DNA of 64,000 nucleotides from the NCBI GenBank assembly GCA_027946555.1, contig JAPEVC010000036.1, positions 124,001 through 188,000 on the forward strand, given 5' to 3'. Source of the DNA: Gnomoniopsis sp. IMI 355080 (lineage: Eukaryota; Ascomycota; Sordariomycetes; Diaporthales; Gnomoniaceae). The notes below the pieces were generated by a model. It made no database searches. It worked only from the letters and a program-made list of their open reading frames with translations, and was not told the origin of the DNA. Made by a program: the position numbers and the translations under genes. Positions 50,185 through 62,858 of this stretch are shown piece by piece; positions within the stretch are counted from its first letter, which is position 1, and each line of letters begins with the position of its first letter.

Positions 50185-50448
50185 ATGGCTCCAGTAAGTC
50201 AGATTAACCATCCGCTGTTCATTGGTCGCCAACTATGTCTTCACAGATTCACGAAGGAAGCTCGATTTGACCCACACGACTACCTCAATTGCGTTGATCG
50301 TGCAGTCTTCAAAGCGTACCTACGATGGGTTGTGATCCGGCCCCGGCCCCTCCTAGAAAAGACATCCACAATCAAATTATATTGGAACATGATATGCAAG
50401 GGTCACAGCTCGGCTTCTTTTACGGTCCCATTACTGTGTACAGATTAA
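50185..50448 (+). pseudogene. Possible FluG-domain (recombinase-like) gene relic
   Basis: An 87-codon frame contains AVFKAYLRWVVIRPR and then STIKLYWNMICKG. The pattern 'xxYLxWxxxxxxxxxxS(S/T)xxxYW' resembles the start of the FluG-domain proteins common in ascomycete genomes, which resemble tyrosine recombinases. The rest of such a protein (normally several hundred residues) is missing and the surroundings are AT-rich, so this would be a decayed fragment. Recognised by eye only. Confidence 0.35.
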
Positions 50449-53400
50449 ATCACAGCATCGCAAGGAGAATAAAAAAACAGCCCGCAAGACAGCGTGTCAA
50501 AACCTCGACAGACCTAAGCTCTAAGACTGGAGGCCATCCGCAAATCAGGAACGACTAACATCGATACCTGACCCTAGATCTTCCCGTTTTTCGAAGTCGA
50601 TAGCTACACCAGTGCTTCCTGTGTTACATGTTGGGCGAGTTGCTTGTTGACAGCCCTCGTGATATCAGGGTACCGGGGGACATGTGACATCCCTCCTCGC
50701 CCACCACGACACCGAAAGCAGCTGATGCAGATTGATATTATGCGTTCAGGAAGGGCATGGATAGTTTGGATGGCATGGCCGGTGCCAGTCTCTAGCTCAT
50801 GCTATGCCCGAGTGGCACTGACACATCGACGGCGCGTATGCTAACGTTCAGCACGGATTCTGTCGACCCAATCAGTCACAAGACCATCACATGCCTTTTT
50901 TGAACCGAGAAGAAAAAAATAAAAAATCTCTTGGGTGAATCATAGGCAGATAGGTATTTAATCACAGCCCGCTCCGCCAACTGAGCTGCTGCAAGTCTTC
51001 CCAATAAACCCTTCATCAACGAGTCGCGCCTGAGAAGGACACGACCGCGTGGGACAAAACCCCATGCCGAGGCCAGTAATGAATTAGAGAGCCCATGGTA
51101 AGAGGCCCGGGCCGGTCATCTCAGCATCTTCCACAGCCTCATCCTGTACAACGAGATGGCAGCATGGACTGGACCAAGAGGAATCGTTTTGGAGGCGGCC
51201 ACAAAATGAGGTAAGTAGGTCTGTCTTATTTATCAAGCAGAGGTTGCCAAATCTCAGTCCTACTGTTGTTCCACTTCAAGCAGCCCGATATGCAACCAAA
51301 TGCAAGTGCATACATGAACCATTATAGCTCGTCTCAAGTGGGCTTCCATCCAAAGTTGCGAGAAATCGAGGACGTCAATTCTGCGAAGGACAAACAGGCC
51401 AGTGATGATGCCACCCGGAGCCTGGGACACGCACCAGACGACGCTCCGATCCATCGGTGGCTGTAAACTGAGGCCCTTGGAACAAGAAGATTCATACTGT
51501 TGATGGCAGTTCCCTGGCGTGATGAAGGCCCGTTGGTCCTAGTCGTAACCAGCGTTTAGCCGAAGCCAACCAAATTACCAGTTCCCTGCGTTAAGGATAA
51601 TTTTATTGATATCATCACGCTACGGGTGCGTACACCCATTAGATCAGAAAGTCGCAACTATAATCATCACGCTATGGGAACCGGCTTTCTTGATATTTCT
51701 CCAACGTCTGGAGAGTTGCCAATGATGACAGCGGCAGGCTGCAGTGGCGTTGAATGCCCTGCTGACCTGCTCGTGATCTGTCGGCGGAACCGGAGTGCAA
51801 TTTGATCACTTGCAACTCGAACACGAGACAGACACGAACTGAGGCAACAGTGGGTACTATGGATAGTAAAAAGAGTATAAAGCAAAGAATGAAACGACGA
51901 GGACCTCGGGATTGGGGCCGAGAGCAGCGAAACAAGCTTGAAGTAAACAAATAAAGGGCCATGGCATACGTACCTTCTCCCGGTGTTGCTCAAGTCTGAG
52001 AGCCCCTACCTCGCAACCTGCTACGGTTCCTTCTCAGCACAGGAAGTACCTAAGTAGCCATCCGGTTCTAGCTCACACCCGTGGACATGAAGCCCACTCC
52101 AGCTACGAGCTCCTTGATCACTTCTCGAGTTGCGAATCTGTTCTTTGAGTTAATTTGCTGCCTTGACCGGCCTATGCCGTGATTTTCGAAGTCGTACATT
52201 CACAGCTTGCCAGTCGAGGCCCGGTGCCTCGCGAGCTCTCACGCCAGTAGGGAGAAAGGCCAAGTGGCGCGGAAGTCACCAACTACCAGGCATGCCTTAA
52301 CTTCCCAGTGAGAGACTTTGGTCTGCTCCTGGTCAGCGGTAGGAGCTCGACGTTATTCAAAGTTGATACCGAGCACATGCCAGTTTATCCATGCCGATTG
52401 TTGGTGCCGACCGACCGCTTCCATGTTGAGATGAGGATGGATGAGCCCCTTAATTGCTGGCGTTTCGAAGATTATTGTCATGTCAAAGTCTCTTGAATAC
52501 TATATATGCTGATTGCTAACCTTCCTTAGGCCCGCTCGCAAAATGGCCGGTTGAGAGCTCTCCAGGGCTCTTGCCCACATCAGGGGCGGAACTATGTTGA
52601 ATGGCCTCCTTCATAAACCTCTGTTGACCTTGACCTCATCCAGCCTCTGTCTTACAAAATACAGGGCATGTAATACTGTACGATACATGTACGAGTCGAA
52701 TACCACATCTCTGACTTTCAACTCTAACCGAATGGGAAAGCTATTATTAAGGTTTTTGCGAGGCCAGGTGATTGATTATCTAAGACTAAGTATCAGTATA
52801 GCGTCCAGACGCATAGTCGACCCAGAAAAGCTTAGTCCCTCGACAGGGTTCCATAATAAAGTGTCGACGGCATGGAGCGGTGACTAGGAAATTAGCGAAA
52901 CCACCAACCCCTATTCAGAGCTATGAGGGCTTCAAACTGACGAGTATTCTCCTATGACAGCTTGCGTGTGGTCCTGGAGAGCGAACGCCATTACAGCAGT
53001 GCAGATCCATCCTTGAAACAGAGAGCTATCATATGCCCTGCCTGCGCATGCCTGACCTCGCTGCAGGCTTCTCACTTCGGAACCGTATCGAGCATTCTTC
53101 TTCCGTGGGCACTTCTTCTCACTCACTTAACAATTGAACAGCTGACAAATGAGATAACATGCTGGACCAAAACTGGCCTCCCAGCGGTGAATGCTTTTGT
53201 ACGTAAACCATCTAGTCAAAGATGTATGTACATGAAAACGACTAGCAGACACCGTAGACTTGAACAGGAAACCATAAACACGTCCAGCAGCAGCAGAAGT
53301 TGTGTAAAGTTGTTTGTGCCTTTGAATATGTTCATAAGATGATGTTGATTTTGTTTCATGGCCAGGTCGTGTGTGCTGTAAGCCTTTTCTCTTTCCGACC

Positions 53401-53803
53401 CGCGTGAACACCATCCCGGAGAAAAGGAAAGTTCTTTTGTCTTTTCTCCCCCTTAACCCTTTCCGCGAGACCTTTCCACGTCCCAGGATATGAACATGCG
53501 TTGTCACGGTCCGAGAACAACGCACATAACCTCCCCTCCAAACAAATTACAAGAATTAGATACTCCATTCCTCTTACATGTCCTTCCCTAGACTGCAAAA
53601 TTGCTGAGCCGCAAAAGCGAAAAGTGCGAACTCCAAAATCACAATGTCGGTGAAGGAGCGACCCAAGAGCCCCTGGGTCGATCGAAATGCCTCTGGTATA
53701 TGTCGTCCAAGTTCGTAAAAAAAACCATGTCCAAATTTAACCAAATCACGGACCCCACTCCCAACGCTGCCACGCACCTCTCTCATCATCCCTTTCATGC
53801 CAT

Positions 53804-54366
53804 TTACAGGAGGAAAGCAACCAGACCCACGACACCAGCCAGAGCACCACCGGAGAGAACGGCAGACTTGCCGGCGCCAGCGGTGGCGATAGGTGGTGAG
53901 CTGGTGGTGGCAGTACCAGAAGCAGGAGACGAGTGGCTAGGAACCGGGTTACCGGTGCCAATAGGCGAGTTGCTGGTGGCAAAGGTGGCGGTGCCGTTGG
54001 AGTAGGGGACGGAGGAGGCGGTTGTGCTGCACGAGGAAGACGTAATGGTGGTGACAGGCTTGGAGATGGTGCAAGGGCAGTCAGTGATGGTCAGGGTGGT
54101 GGCCTGGAGGATCATGTCAGCTGGGTACGTCAAGGTATAGAGGGGATATTTAAATCGCATCATCAAGAGCACATGTCCCAGTCTCTTCCATTTTTTTTTT
54201 TTAGACGTACCTCAGAGATGGTGTAGGTGGTGCCAGCGTGCGCGAAGGTGGTGGCCTCCGGGCAGTAGGTGGTGAGGGCAGTCACAACCTCGGTGGTGTA
54301 GGTGACGTTGCTAGCGGCAGAGGCGCCAGCAACAATGGCAAGGACAGCGGCGAAAGAGGACTTCAT
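53804..54366 (-). CDS. CCG-6-like GPI-anchored cell-wall protein
   Basis: Minus-strand exons 54366-54211 and 54103-53804 give 151 residues. A signal peptide (MKSSFAAVLAIVAGASAAS) is followed by a short repeat-like core with TTEVVTALTTYCPEAT, GTTYTISE and ATTLTITDCPCTISKPV, then a Ser/Thr/Pro-rich stalk and a hydrophobic C-terminus (GGALAGVVGLVAFLL) of GPI-anchor type. The core resembles Neurospora clock-controlled protein 6 and related wall proteins. The 107-bp intron contains a T12 run next to the donor (54191-54202). A TATATAAT element lies on the minus strand at 54585-54592, ~220 bp upstream of the ATG. Strong expression is plausible; clock control cannot be judged from sequence. Confidence 0.85.
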
Positions 54367-54584
54367 TTTGAGGTATTATAATTAGGGACTTGGCAAGGAG
54401 CAAGGAGTGAAGTTTTTTGAGATTGTTGCTGGTAAGATTTCTTGTCGATTTGTTTGTTTGCTCGAGAGCTGAACGAATGAAATTGACTATAAAGTCAGGG
54501 TAGCTGAGAATAGCGAGTGTGAGGGTGAGGAGAGAAGGAGGGGAGAAAGGCACCGCAGCAGGCCACAAGCCTCGAGGCCGGGGA

Positions 54585-54592
54585 ATTATATA
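54585..54592 (-). promoter_or_regulatory. TATA-like element of the cell-wall protein gene
   Basis: TATATAAT on the minus strand, about 220 bp before the start codon, is followed by CT-rich sequence and an A-rich leader with CAAAATG at the start. This layout fits a strongly transcribed fungal gene. Confidence 0.4.
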
Positions 54593-54641
54593 CTGGCAGC
54601 CATCATCATTGACAGGCTGGGAGATTGGATGTTGGGCAAGT

Positions 54642-54666
54642 GGGCTTGGTGGGCTTGGTGGGCTTG
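54642..54666. repeat. GGGCTTGGT tandem repeat
   Basis: Nearly three copies of a 9-bp unit upstream of the cell-wall protein gene. Confidence 0.85.
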
Positions 54667-55270
54667 ATCGTAGTGAGCAAAGGGCCAAAAGGGAATGGCG
54701 GAAGCAGGGGAGGCCTGTTCAAACAGCAAGACGCTACTGGCCGTCGTCTGTGCAGGACCCAATCTTCTTTGCTAGGCGACTTGGTTATTTCATTTCTGCC
54801 AAATCGGAGACGATCTTCGCTGCCAGGGAGTTCAAAGAGGCGGATGACACCGAGGCAGGGCTGACACTCCATAGATAGTTCCGTACACAGGCTCGACCCG
54901 GGCTGACAAAATATGGCCAGAGGGTGGCATTCTGTCCTCACTCGAGGGGGGACTTGGGATTGCCTTAGTGGTCTAATTTAAGCTCCCACTAATCTGTCGC
55001 CAGCTGATGCGTAATTAAAGCTTGCAACGAGACAACTGTCTGGCTGTCTGGTGACTGCAGAATATGCTTGATTCGGGGAAATGATGACATCCCAACTGTG
55101 CGCTTGGCAGGTCCACATCTAAATTCTAATGCAACCTCACGATCCGGTGTGGCAGTTGTGGGTACGTTGTAGAACCGAACCTCTGGGCTGGGTGGATCTA
55201 TAACCATCGACGACGACCCTTAAAAGTGCAGCTGGAAGTCATCAATGACTTGATAGTCCCTCTTCACTCT

Positions 55271-55290
55271 CCTCACCTCACCTCACCTTA
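55271..55290. repeat. CCTCA pentamer repeat
   Basis: Three perfect copies and one variant copy (CCTTA) in the gene-free spacer. Confidence 0.85.
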
Positions 55291-58230
55291 CCAGCTCCTG
55301 GTGATCAGCATGACCACAGGCTGACGAGAGACGGCATTATGAAGGAGCGAACACGGCGTCTGCGAGATTGAAGCGCACAGCCTCGATAGCCTTGATGCTG
55401 TATCTCCCACCGGAACCCTTTCCGACATCGTTGCCCGAAATCCACAACATCCGGTCCTAGCGTCAAGACAGGTGGCTGTTCACAAAACCGTCCGATCTGT
55501 TTGTCCCTTCGTCTCATGTTCCAAAAATCAGATGAACTACTGAAAGACAGCATTGGAGGTTGCCTGACAGCACACGCGGTTTGCCGTCGTCCGGAAACGT
55601 CAGCCAATAATTAAGCCTCGACGGCGCTGTGCTGTGCTGTACCTTGCAGTAGCGTCAACGCAGGGACAGCGACGTGCCGATTCGACCAACGGTGAAGGGC
55701 CTCACGAGTCCTGCGAGTGATGGGCGAGCCGTGTGAGTGAGAGGGGGGAAATTGGACCATTTGAGCACGTTTGGCCACTTCATACCCTGAATCAAGCAGC
55801 CGAGACACTCACAGGCTTTTTTCTTCTGTGCTATTTGCTTTTAGCGCGATGCGCCCCGCCTGCAGTCGTGGCAAGAACGGCCCGTCAGCACAATAAGTTC
55901 AAGCCACTGCACTCATGAGGGCTTGCATTGCCTCTCTGCAGTGGCCTGGCCATACCAATCTTGATGTGGACAAAAATTGGGGCAAAATTCTGGGGAACCA
56001 TGCCCTACTTTGTCGCTGAGGAGTCTGCGTTACCTAGCACCGCCTGGGTAATTGGATCCTCTCAGTCTCCACCATGCTTTTTATAGTTTACCGGTACTTT
56101 CGGCGCAATCCAATCTGCTGGCGAGCGTCACACGTGTCGGCCTGTCGTTTCTTTGCAGACGGTCAAATCCTAATAGCGATTGGAACTACAGAACTGATGG
56201 ACTGGAATGCGGGCGGTGCGGCTCGCGGTCTAAGACCTTTCCCTTTCCCACGAGGACAACTCCCGAGACCCGTTGCGCCACTCATCTCCGATGTTCCAAA
56301 TCTGGCAGACAAGTTGACTTGTGTCGATATGCGGAGCAGTACGTCCTCGGCGCGGGTCTGGTGACCAGCCAGCCCGAGTAGGAGCTAGAGGCTGACGGTA
56401 TTGAGCGAAGCTCATTGACCACAGATACGGGTGACGTGTAAATAACTCTTATGGGACTGGAGGCAAACAATTTCGATCGCATGAATGGTCACGATGCGTT
56501 CGCGTGGATTTTAACTTTCGGATGATCGGCCTCAGATCTCATATTTGTCCCTGGCCTGCGTGGATGAAGTGATGATCTGTGCGATCATCTCGACGATGTC
56601 TGTTGTATTTCTGGTCCTTTACTACTTGTTACAACATGTTGCGGACGAATCACACGCGACACGCTGCGCGTCGAAAAGTCCATTTGACCTCAGGAGCTTG
56701 CCGCCAGGACTTGAACTCCCTTCAGAGGGCTCCCAATCGGCAGAGGAAGGTTTGTAAAGATGTAGAGATACATGGCTCCGAGGATACCCACGTAAGGTAC
56801 ATAAGCAGGTTGCGGTATAGTCATGGTGGTGAAGGATTGAATGATGATGCAGTGACTGAGACTGGTCTACAGGTGCAAGGCTCTGGCATAGAGTGAAAGT
56901 GTGCTTGCTGTAAAAGACTATTAGCGAGGCGCAAGGAAGCAAAAGGAAAAGTGGGCGATTGCTGATGCTGACCACCAAAAGGAGCAATCTTATCTGGTAT
57001 TAGGAGACAGAAGTGTTGCTCTTAATCCTAATCTGGGTCATATTGTGACTAAATGCTTTTGTCGATGCTCTCTTGCTCGGCTGGCCAATTGTGTGCCTCA
57101 CGTCATGAGCACAAGAAAGTTGTTGAGCCAAAGACCGAAGTCTGAGACTGTTACAAGACCTTCTCCTACTCCTTTGTATCATGTGGCGTTATGTTTTGGA
57201 AACGGAGAGTTCGATTCTCGAAGGCGGGAGAACGCGTCCTGCTGCCCTTACCTCAGGTACCACTTGCGCCCTGAGGAACCAGCACCATTGATATGAGGGA
57301 ATTTTGGCACTTAATGTGATGACTGGAAACATTCATTGCCACTGTTCTTATAGTGAAATCTTGATTGGATGTGGAAACGATTTTGAAATCAATTCCGGTG
57401 CAGACAAGGCTGTAGTGACTTGGACTATTCGACCGGTTGGATCAGGTCGGCACAAAGCAAGGCCGTTTCCAGAATTCGACTGAGCGCCTTCGATTGGCGA
57501 ATCACCTTGCGGGTTAAGATACATTGCATTTCAAGTCACCATTATTGTATGTGTTGTGGGTTGCGCTTCCTGTACTTGTGGACACTCGAATATCTCAAGA
57601 CAAACGGCTGCGAAGAAGCCTGCGAGTGCAGACACATGCGTCAAGTGACTTTGTATAGCATTGAAGTACCTTAAAGGTGTCCATTGATATGTGAAGCAAA
57701 CCCCATCCTAACATTCCATCTTTTCACGGAGAAAGCGTAGACACGGGTGGGGAGCGTGGACCTCACTATGGCCTGCATAGGAGAGCAAATGTGAACCACA
57801 GTAGCTTTTGGGATATTGTCGCTCTTCTACGGTAAGACTGAAAGGGACATGACTGTGGCGGTAGTATGCGCTTGAATTTCGAATAAAAGCAACAGATGAA
57901 ACTGAAAACCGTTGAATTGTTGGCTCAGTCTGAATCCCGGCCCCGGCTCCGAGCTCGGCAGCGGGCCGGGAGTCGAACCCCATTTAATCGGCATTCTCTC
58001 GGGAGGAGAGGGACTCGGAAGCGGGACTACCAACCTAAGTAGGCATTTTTGATTTCAAAGCCCACGTAGCAACGTCATATAAGAAATCTGGTGGAGCAGA
58101 GAAAAGTCACCTGGCGCCAGAAAAGAGACACGCCCTTCGAACCTGCAACAAGCAGTATATGAGTACAGCCTCATCTACTCATACATACACAGAACAACAT
58201 CCAAGCTTTAGGCAAACATCATCAGTCAAG

Positions 58231-59311
58231 ATGCCCGAGACTATGAAAGCAGTCGGTGAGTCTAGTCTACCAACTCGTACATACTGCTTAAATCTCACTG
58301 ACTCACGCACCCTTTACAGACATCAAAGGCGGCAAAGGCCCCATCTCATCCCTGTTCGTCAACCCCGACACGCCCAAGCCCACCCCCTCTGCGCACCAGG
58401 CCCTCGTCAAGGTGCACGCCTTCGGCCTCAACCGCATGGACCTGATCCAGCGCGAAGGCCACTACCCACTCCCGCCACAGGCCGGACCCATCCTCGGCGT
58501 TGAGTTCTCCGGCACCGTCGTCTCCTTTGGCAGCCAAGACCACTGTCGCGGCCTGCGCGAGGGCGACGAGGTTTTTGGCTTGGCCTACGGCGGCGCCTAT
58601 GCCGAGTACATCGCCGTCAGTACCAAGATGCTGCTGCGCAAACCCGCGGAGCTCACCTGGGAGGTTGCGGCCGGCATCCCCGAGACGTGGATCACAGCCA
58701 CGCAGGCGTTGCACTTTGTCGGCGGGTTTGAGAGCCTGGCGGGCAAGAACGTGCTGTGGCATGCGGGTGCGAGTGGGGTTTCGATTGCGGGGATCCAGTT
58801 GAGCAAGCGCGCCGGTGCGGCCAAGGTGTTTGCGACAGCGGGGAGCAAGGAGAAGTGCGACTTTATCGAGAAGGAGCTGGGCGCGGAGAGGGCGTTTAAT
58901 TATCGGGACGAAGACTGGAGTAAGGGGATACTGGAGGCGACGGAGGGGAAGGGCGTGGACCTGATTGTGGATTTCATTGCTGGGGACTATGTGCAGAAGA
59001 ATCTGGATTGCGCGGCGCGAGAGGGACATATTGTGCAATTGGGGGCTATGGGTGGTGCGGTGCTCAAGGAGGTCAATGTCGCCCAGCTGTTGTACAAGCG
59101 GATAAGATGGGAGGGGAGCACACTCCGGGCGCGGGACGAAGAGTACCAGGGCTTGCTGAGGGACAAGTTGGCCGAATATGAGCCGGATTTCGTGAGCGGG
59201 AAACTAAAGGTGTTTGTCGACGAGGTTTTCAAGATGGAGGAGATACAGGAGGCACACGCGTTGATGGAGAAGAACGTCACTAGGGGCAAAATTATTTGCA
59301 CGGTGCCTTGA
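58231..59311 (+). CDS. PIG3-like NAD(P)H quinone oxidoreductase (MDR family)
   Basis: Exons 58231-58255 and 58320-59311 give 338 residues. It belongs to the zinc-free quinone oxidoreductase group of medium-chain dehydrogenases, shown by NRMDLIQREGHYPLP, GVEFSGTVVSFG and the cofactor-binding HAGASGVSIAGIQLSKR. The human counterpart TP53I3 (PIG3) reduces quinones with NADPH; the fungal substrate is unknown. The first exon is only 25 nt and encodes MPETMKAV; without it the protein would appear truncated. A TATAAG element lies near 58078. Codon use is GC-rich and gives long antisense frames. The gene is convergent with the transporter, 164 bp apart. Confidence 0.9.
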
Positions 59312-59475
59312 TGAGATGGAGTATTAGTACGGTATCTCAAGTATAAAGATGGTCAAATTCTGATATGCTGGTTCTCAGTCTCTTCATTCCGGTCTTAGCT
59401 CATTGAGCAGTATCATTTTTGTTGTTTTGTCATTTTGGCCTATTGGTATAGCATACTGCTGCGCCCCATTAAGAC

Positions 59476-61499
59476 TCATTTCTGCATCTTCTCATCCATC
59501 TCCGTCCTCCATTTCTCACTATACTTCCTCAGCAAAAAGATACACGTATTGCCACTTATCAGACACAGCAGTGCCACCATGGTACACAACCAGCCCACCC
59601 CCATAGCATTGATTAGAGGCTGTGTTACAATCACACCCACACAGCTGAAGATGTTCCTCACAAAATTGTTCAGCGCGACTGCGCTACTGCTACTCTTGGG
59701 CACGAACTCGGTCAACATCGTAGTCACCGCCCCAAAGACCAGCATCGAAGCTACGCCAAAGAAGAAGTTTGGCACCATGCAAGCGAACCAAAATACTCCT
59801 TTCTCTGCGCACCACCCGTACCAAATCATCGCAAGTGGATAAGTTGTTGCAGCTATCCAGGCGTTCTCGCGGAGGCGGTCTTCGGGGAGGTAGATTAGCT
59901 TGCCCTTTTCGTCGTACCGCCCAGCGGCTTTAGCTTCGCGGTGCATAATATAATCGACCCATCGCCCACCGAAAAGCGACGCCATGAAGTATCCTAACGA
60001 GCTAGGAATGTAGAGCAAGCCGATAATGATAGTCGAAAAGTCGTATGGCGCCACGGAGAAGGTTGACTGAATCGAGATGTTCAAGACAAACAGTGCGGCG
60101 AAGGTGACGGATGCGAAAGCAACCACAAGTAAGACAGGGGGAAAGCGGAGGAAAGTTATGCAGTGGAGAGGGTCGATGAAGGCCTTTCGGAGCATGACTG
60201 CGATCCGCTTACTTCCCACAACGACGGACTGCCGTGTCGACATGCGTGCGAGACTGTTTGTCTGGTTTAGGTTGTCGTCGTTTGCTGAGGCAGGGGGCAC
60301 GAGTGGTTTGCGCTTGGCGAGAGTTTCGGGGAGGAAAAGGAACAGGCTGAGGAGATCAAGCCCACCGAAGATGGCGAGGAACCACATTGTGCTTCTCCAT
60401 CCCAGATCTTGAGCCAATGCACCACCAATGATGGGCGCGAGAAGTGGACCAAGAAGAGGGCCCAGGTAAAAAGTGTCTGACAAACCAAGTTAGCCGTTGT
60501 GCATACATTGATTGCATGGGAATGCCACAAACGGTAGCCACATACTCATTGCTCGGCCTCTCTCATAGACTTCCCAAATGTCAGCAATCGTCCCGGCACC
60601 CACAGCCTGGACGGATGCTGATGCACCACCTCCGAGGATTCGCATTGCAATAAGCATCCCAATGTTGGTGCTTACTGCACTCAAAACGGAGAACACAACA
60701 AACAGACTGAACGAGATAATATAAACCGTCCGTCGTCCTAATTTCTCGGAGAAGGATGACCTAGAGGATATCAGTTTCCATCCAAGCACTAGGGTTCTTT
60801 TTGTCCGGGCCACTTACCACCAAAGAGGAAAGATGGACATAGCAAGCATATAGAACGCCACCGTCATGTTGACGATAGTATCAGTAGTGTGGAGGTCGAC
60901 GGCTATGTCAGTCAAGGCGGCTGTTTAAAATGTCAGCGGCGAGTCCCCCGACAAGATGATATGCTAGCCAGCCCCCAAGTCGTGTTGAAGACTATATCAT
61001 TGATCAGTCTATACTTACGGTACATGATGTTGGAGCCAAGTGGCCCACCAGTAGCCGCCAGTGCCACGATGAGGGTTATGAGCCATTTCGTTTTTCGTGA
61101 ATAATCGTAAGGCCGCTCGACCTCGGGAATCAGGACAAATCGTGCAAAGAGACCCCTCCTCTGGGCCCGGGGCACTATTACCAGAGGCCTTGATCTCGCC
61201 GAAGAGGCACGCGACTGTGACCGGGCTCGGGTGGAAATTTGCGGAGTGAGGACGTCGGTGTTGAGGCCCTCAGGGCCTTCTGGTTCAGGATCATGGTGCT
61301 CCTCGGCCTCGTCATCCGAGTGTCGAGGGTGCTTGTCGTCTCTGCGTTTGCCGGTACCAATCTCGTCGTGGTGAGAGGCGGTATCGGAATCATTGTCGCT
61401 AAGCTCTGGGAGCGATTCGTGATCTGGGTCAGAGGAACGTTCTTTGTCCGGATCTCGACCGACGACCCGGTCGGTGTTGCTGTCAGGACCGGAAGCCAT
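59476..61499 (-). CDS. DHA1-type MFS transporter (QDR-like)
   Basis: Minus-strand exons 61499-61019, 60920-60818, 60760-60546 and 60476-59476 give 599 residues. A hydrophilic, charged N-terminus of ~135 residues (rich in Asp, His, Arg and Ser) precedes the membrane part. Drug:H+ antiporter features are NIMYPALTDIAVDL, the motif-A-like SEKLGRRTVY, RILGGGASASVQAVGAGTIAD and, after splicing, RGRAMNTFYLGPLLGPLLAP. About 12 membrane segments are expected. It resembles yeast Qdr3/Dtr1-like proton antiporters that export drugs, polyamines or weak acids from the plasma membrane. The true donor of intron 3 is GTATGT at 60545, not a later GT, because only this keeps the frame. The substrate is unknown. 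Confidence 0.88.
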
Positions 61500-62858
61500 A
61501 TTCTTGGTTCAACCCGGACCAGCGGTCTTCAATCACAGCCTGAACAGATATGAAGACGTCTGTGGTTCAAAAACCGGCAGACGGTGCACCGAAGTCGCAG
61601 TACCTAGACATAGATACCGAGAGTGCCATAGGATACACACGGCAGCAAGTCGGGGGCCGATTGCAGATCGGAGCCACGTGTGTATGCAAAGGAGTAGCAA
61701 GCGAAGACCAAGTGTGGCACTGGGGAGAAAAGTATTGCAATCTTTAGTATCAGTCGGTCAAGACGGAAATAAGCCAAAGAGCACTTGAGCTTTGCTTGCA
61801 AATAGCCGGACTTCTACTGCAATAATAAGAGGGTCCTGTCATCCAAGATCCCCACCCTTGAGAGCCCCTACCCGAATACACAAGTAGCCAGCATCTTGTA
61901 ATATCGGACGTGACAAAATAATGCCCTCGAGACGGGACTGTAACGTCCCGGGCATGCTGAAAAACCGCACTGCCGGTAGTCTCTCGCATTGGAAAGGTGG
62001 CTCGCGACTCGCGGCTCGCGCTTCAAAACTTGACACGGCCGGGCCCCTCCCTTCCTTGGTCAGCACAAGTGCCATTGACCGAGTATTGGGATATGTCAGG
62101 TGGGGTTGGTGGCATTCCTTTTGTTGCCCTAAACTGCGTCCGTAAGGCAAGCTAAGTCGAGGGCGGCAAAGCGGCACCGACATTGGGTCCAATTGTTTCA
62201 CGACCGCCGTTTCGGCGCCGATGCCGATGTTGATTTTATACAGTGAACAGACCTCGTAGACATTGTTGGGCACAGATTACAAGATGTAAGGACAAAAGCC
62301 GGAAGAAGCCAGGAAAGAGAGAGGGGACGAGGAGGCACAAGGTGAGCGTAGCAGTTGTTGACGTTCAATTGGCATTTAAGTTCTGTGGATGGAGGAACCT
62401 GAATATGGGAGGTGAAAACCGCCTCCAAACACAGCTTATAATTTGCAAGGCCGAAGGCACCAAGAAATTGCCGATAACGCTCCGATCCGACAGGGTACAT
62501 TTTCAGGCTCGACAACGAGGACTTATATGCAAGAAATATTAGGTTCAGAGTTACATGAAACTAGTATTTCTGGGGACTCGGGTTACCAGAGATCATCGAC
62601 GCTAACGTAACTTTCATGGATTTGGAAAGATAAAAATAAAAGGGCGAGATGAGATCGCATCGCGGACGGACATGACCGCAGAAGTGGTGATCGGGTGGCA
62701 GCTCCGATCTTCAAGAATTGCATGAAAATGAAACCGGCTTCAACGTGACTCAACCACTAACAGGAGAAACGACCACACTCTTCTTGCACCCTCAGCTCAT
62801 TTTGATCGTACTTCTCATCGTCATGCCCTCATAGGACTCTCACTTCTAGGCCTTCGCA
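61500..62858. promoter_or_regulatory. Divergent promoter region, MFS transporter / PRO2
   Basis: This is 1.36 kb between start codons. The region just before the PRO2 start is pyrimidine-rich. No coding sequence is recognised; frames of up to 144 codons lack any domain. Confidence 0.5.

Larger units (their letters stand above)
47015..53803. other. Gene-poor DNA with AT-richer segment and gene relics
   Basis: This is 6.8 kb. The left 2 kb resembles neighbouring intergenic DNA. From about 48.9 to 53 kb the sequence looks more AT-rich with many TATA and TAG words, suggesting decayed repeats. A G11 run lies at 49818-49828, and a probable FluG-domain relic at 50185-50448. No intact gene, LTR or terminal inverted repeat is visible. 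Confidence 0.45.
54367..58230. other. Gene-free 3.9-kb divergent spacer
   Basis: It lies between the cell-wall protein gene (-) and the PIG3-like gene (+). It contains a GGGCTTGGT repeat (54642-54666), a CCTCA repeat (55271-55290) and, near 57925-58050, a stretch with tRNA-like pieces that does not fold into a full tRNA. No coding sequence is supported. Confidence 0.5.

Noticed and set aside
57205..57245. T-arm-like sequence GAGTTCGATTCTCG
   Set aside because: Only three base pairs form in the stem and no other tRNA arms are present.
57925..58050. tRNA-like pieces on the minus strand (GGGGTTCGACTCCC, a D-arm-like GGTTGGTAGT)
   Set aside because: The T stem has a mismatch, the anticodon arm is at the wrong distance and no matching acceptor stem was found.
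58346..59038. 230-codon frame antisense to the quinone oxidoreductase gene
   Set aside because: It is a shadow caused by GC-rich third codon positions; it lacks any domain and the sense gene is clear.
58231..61499. Oxidoreductase plus MFS transporter as the edge of a secondary-metabolite cluster
   Set aside because: No synthase, cyclase or pathway regulator is nearby and the next gene is proline biosynthesis, so the pair alone does not support a cluster.
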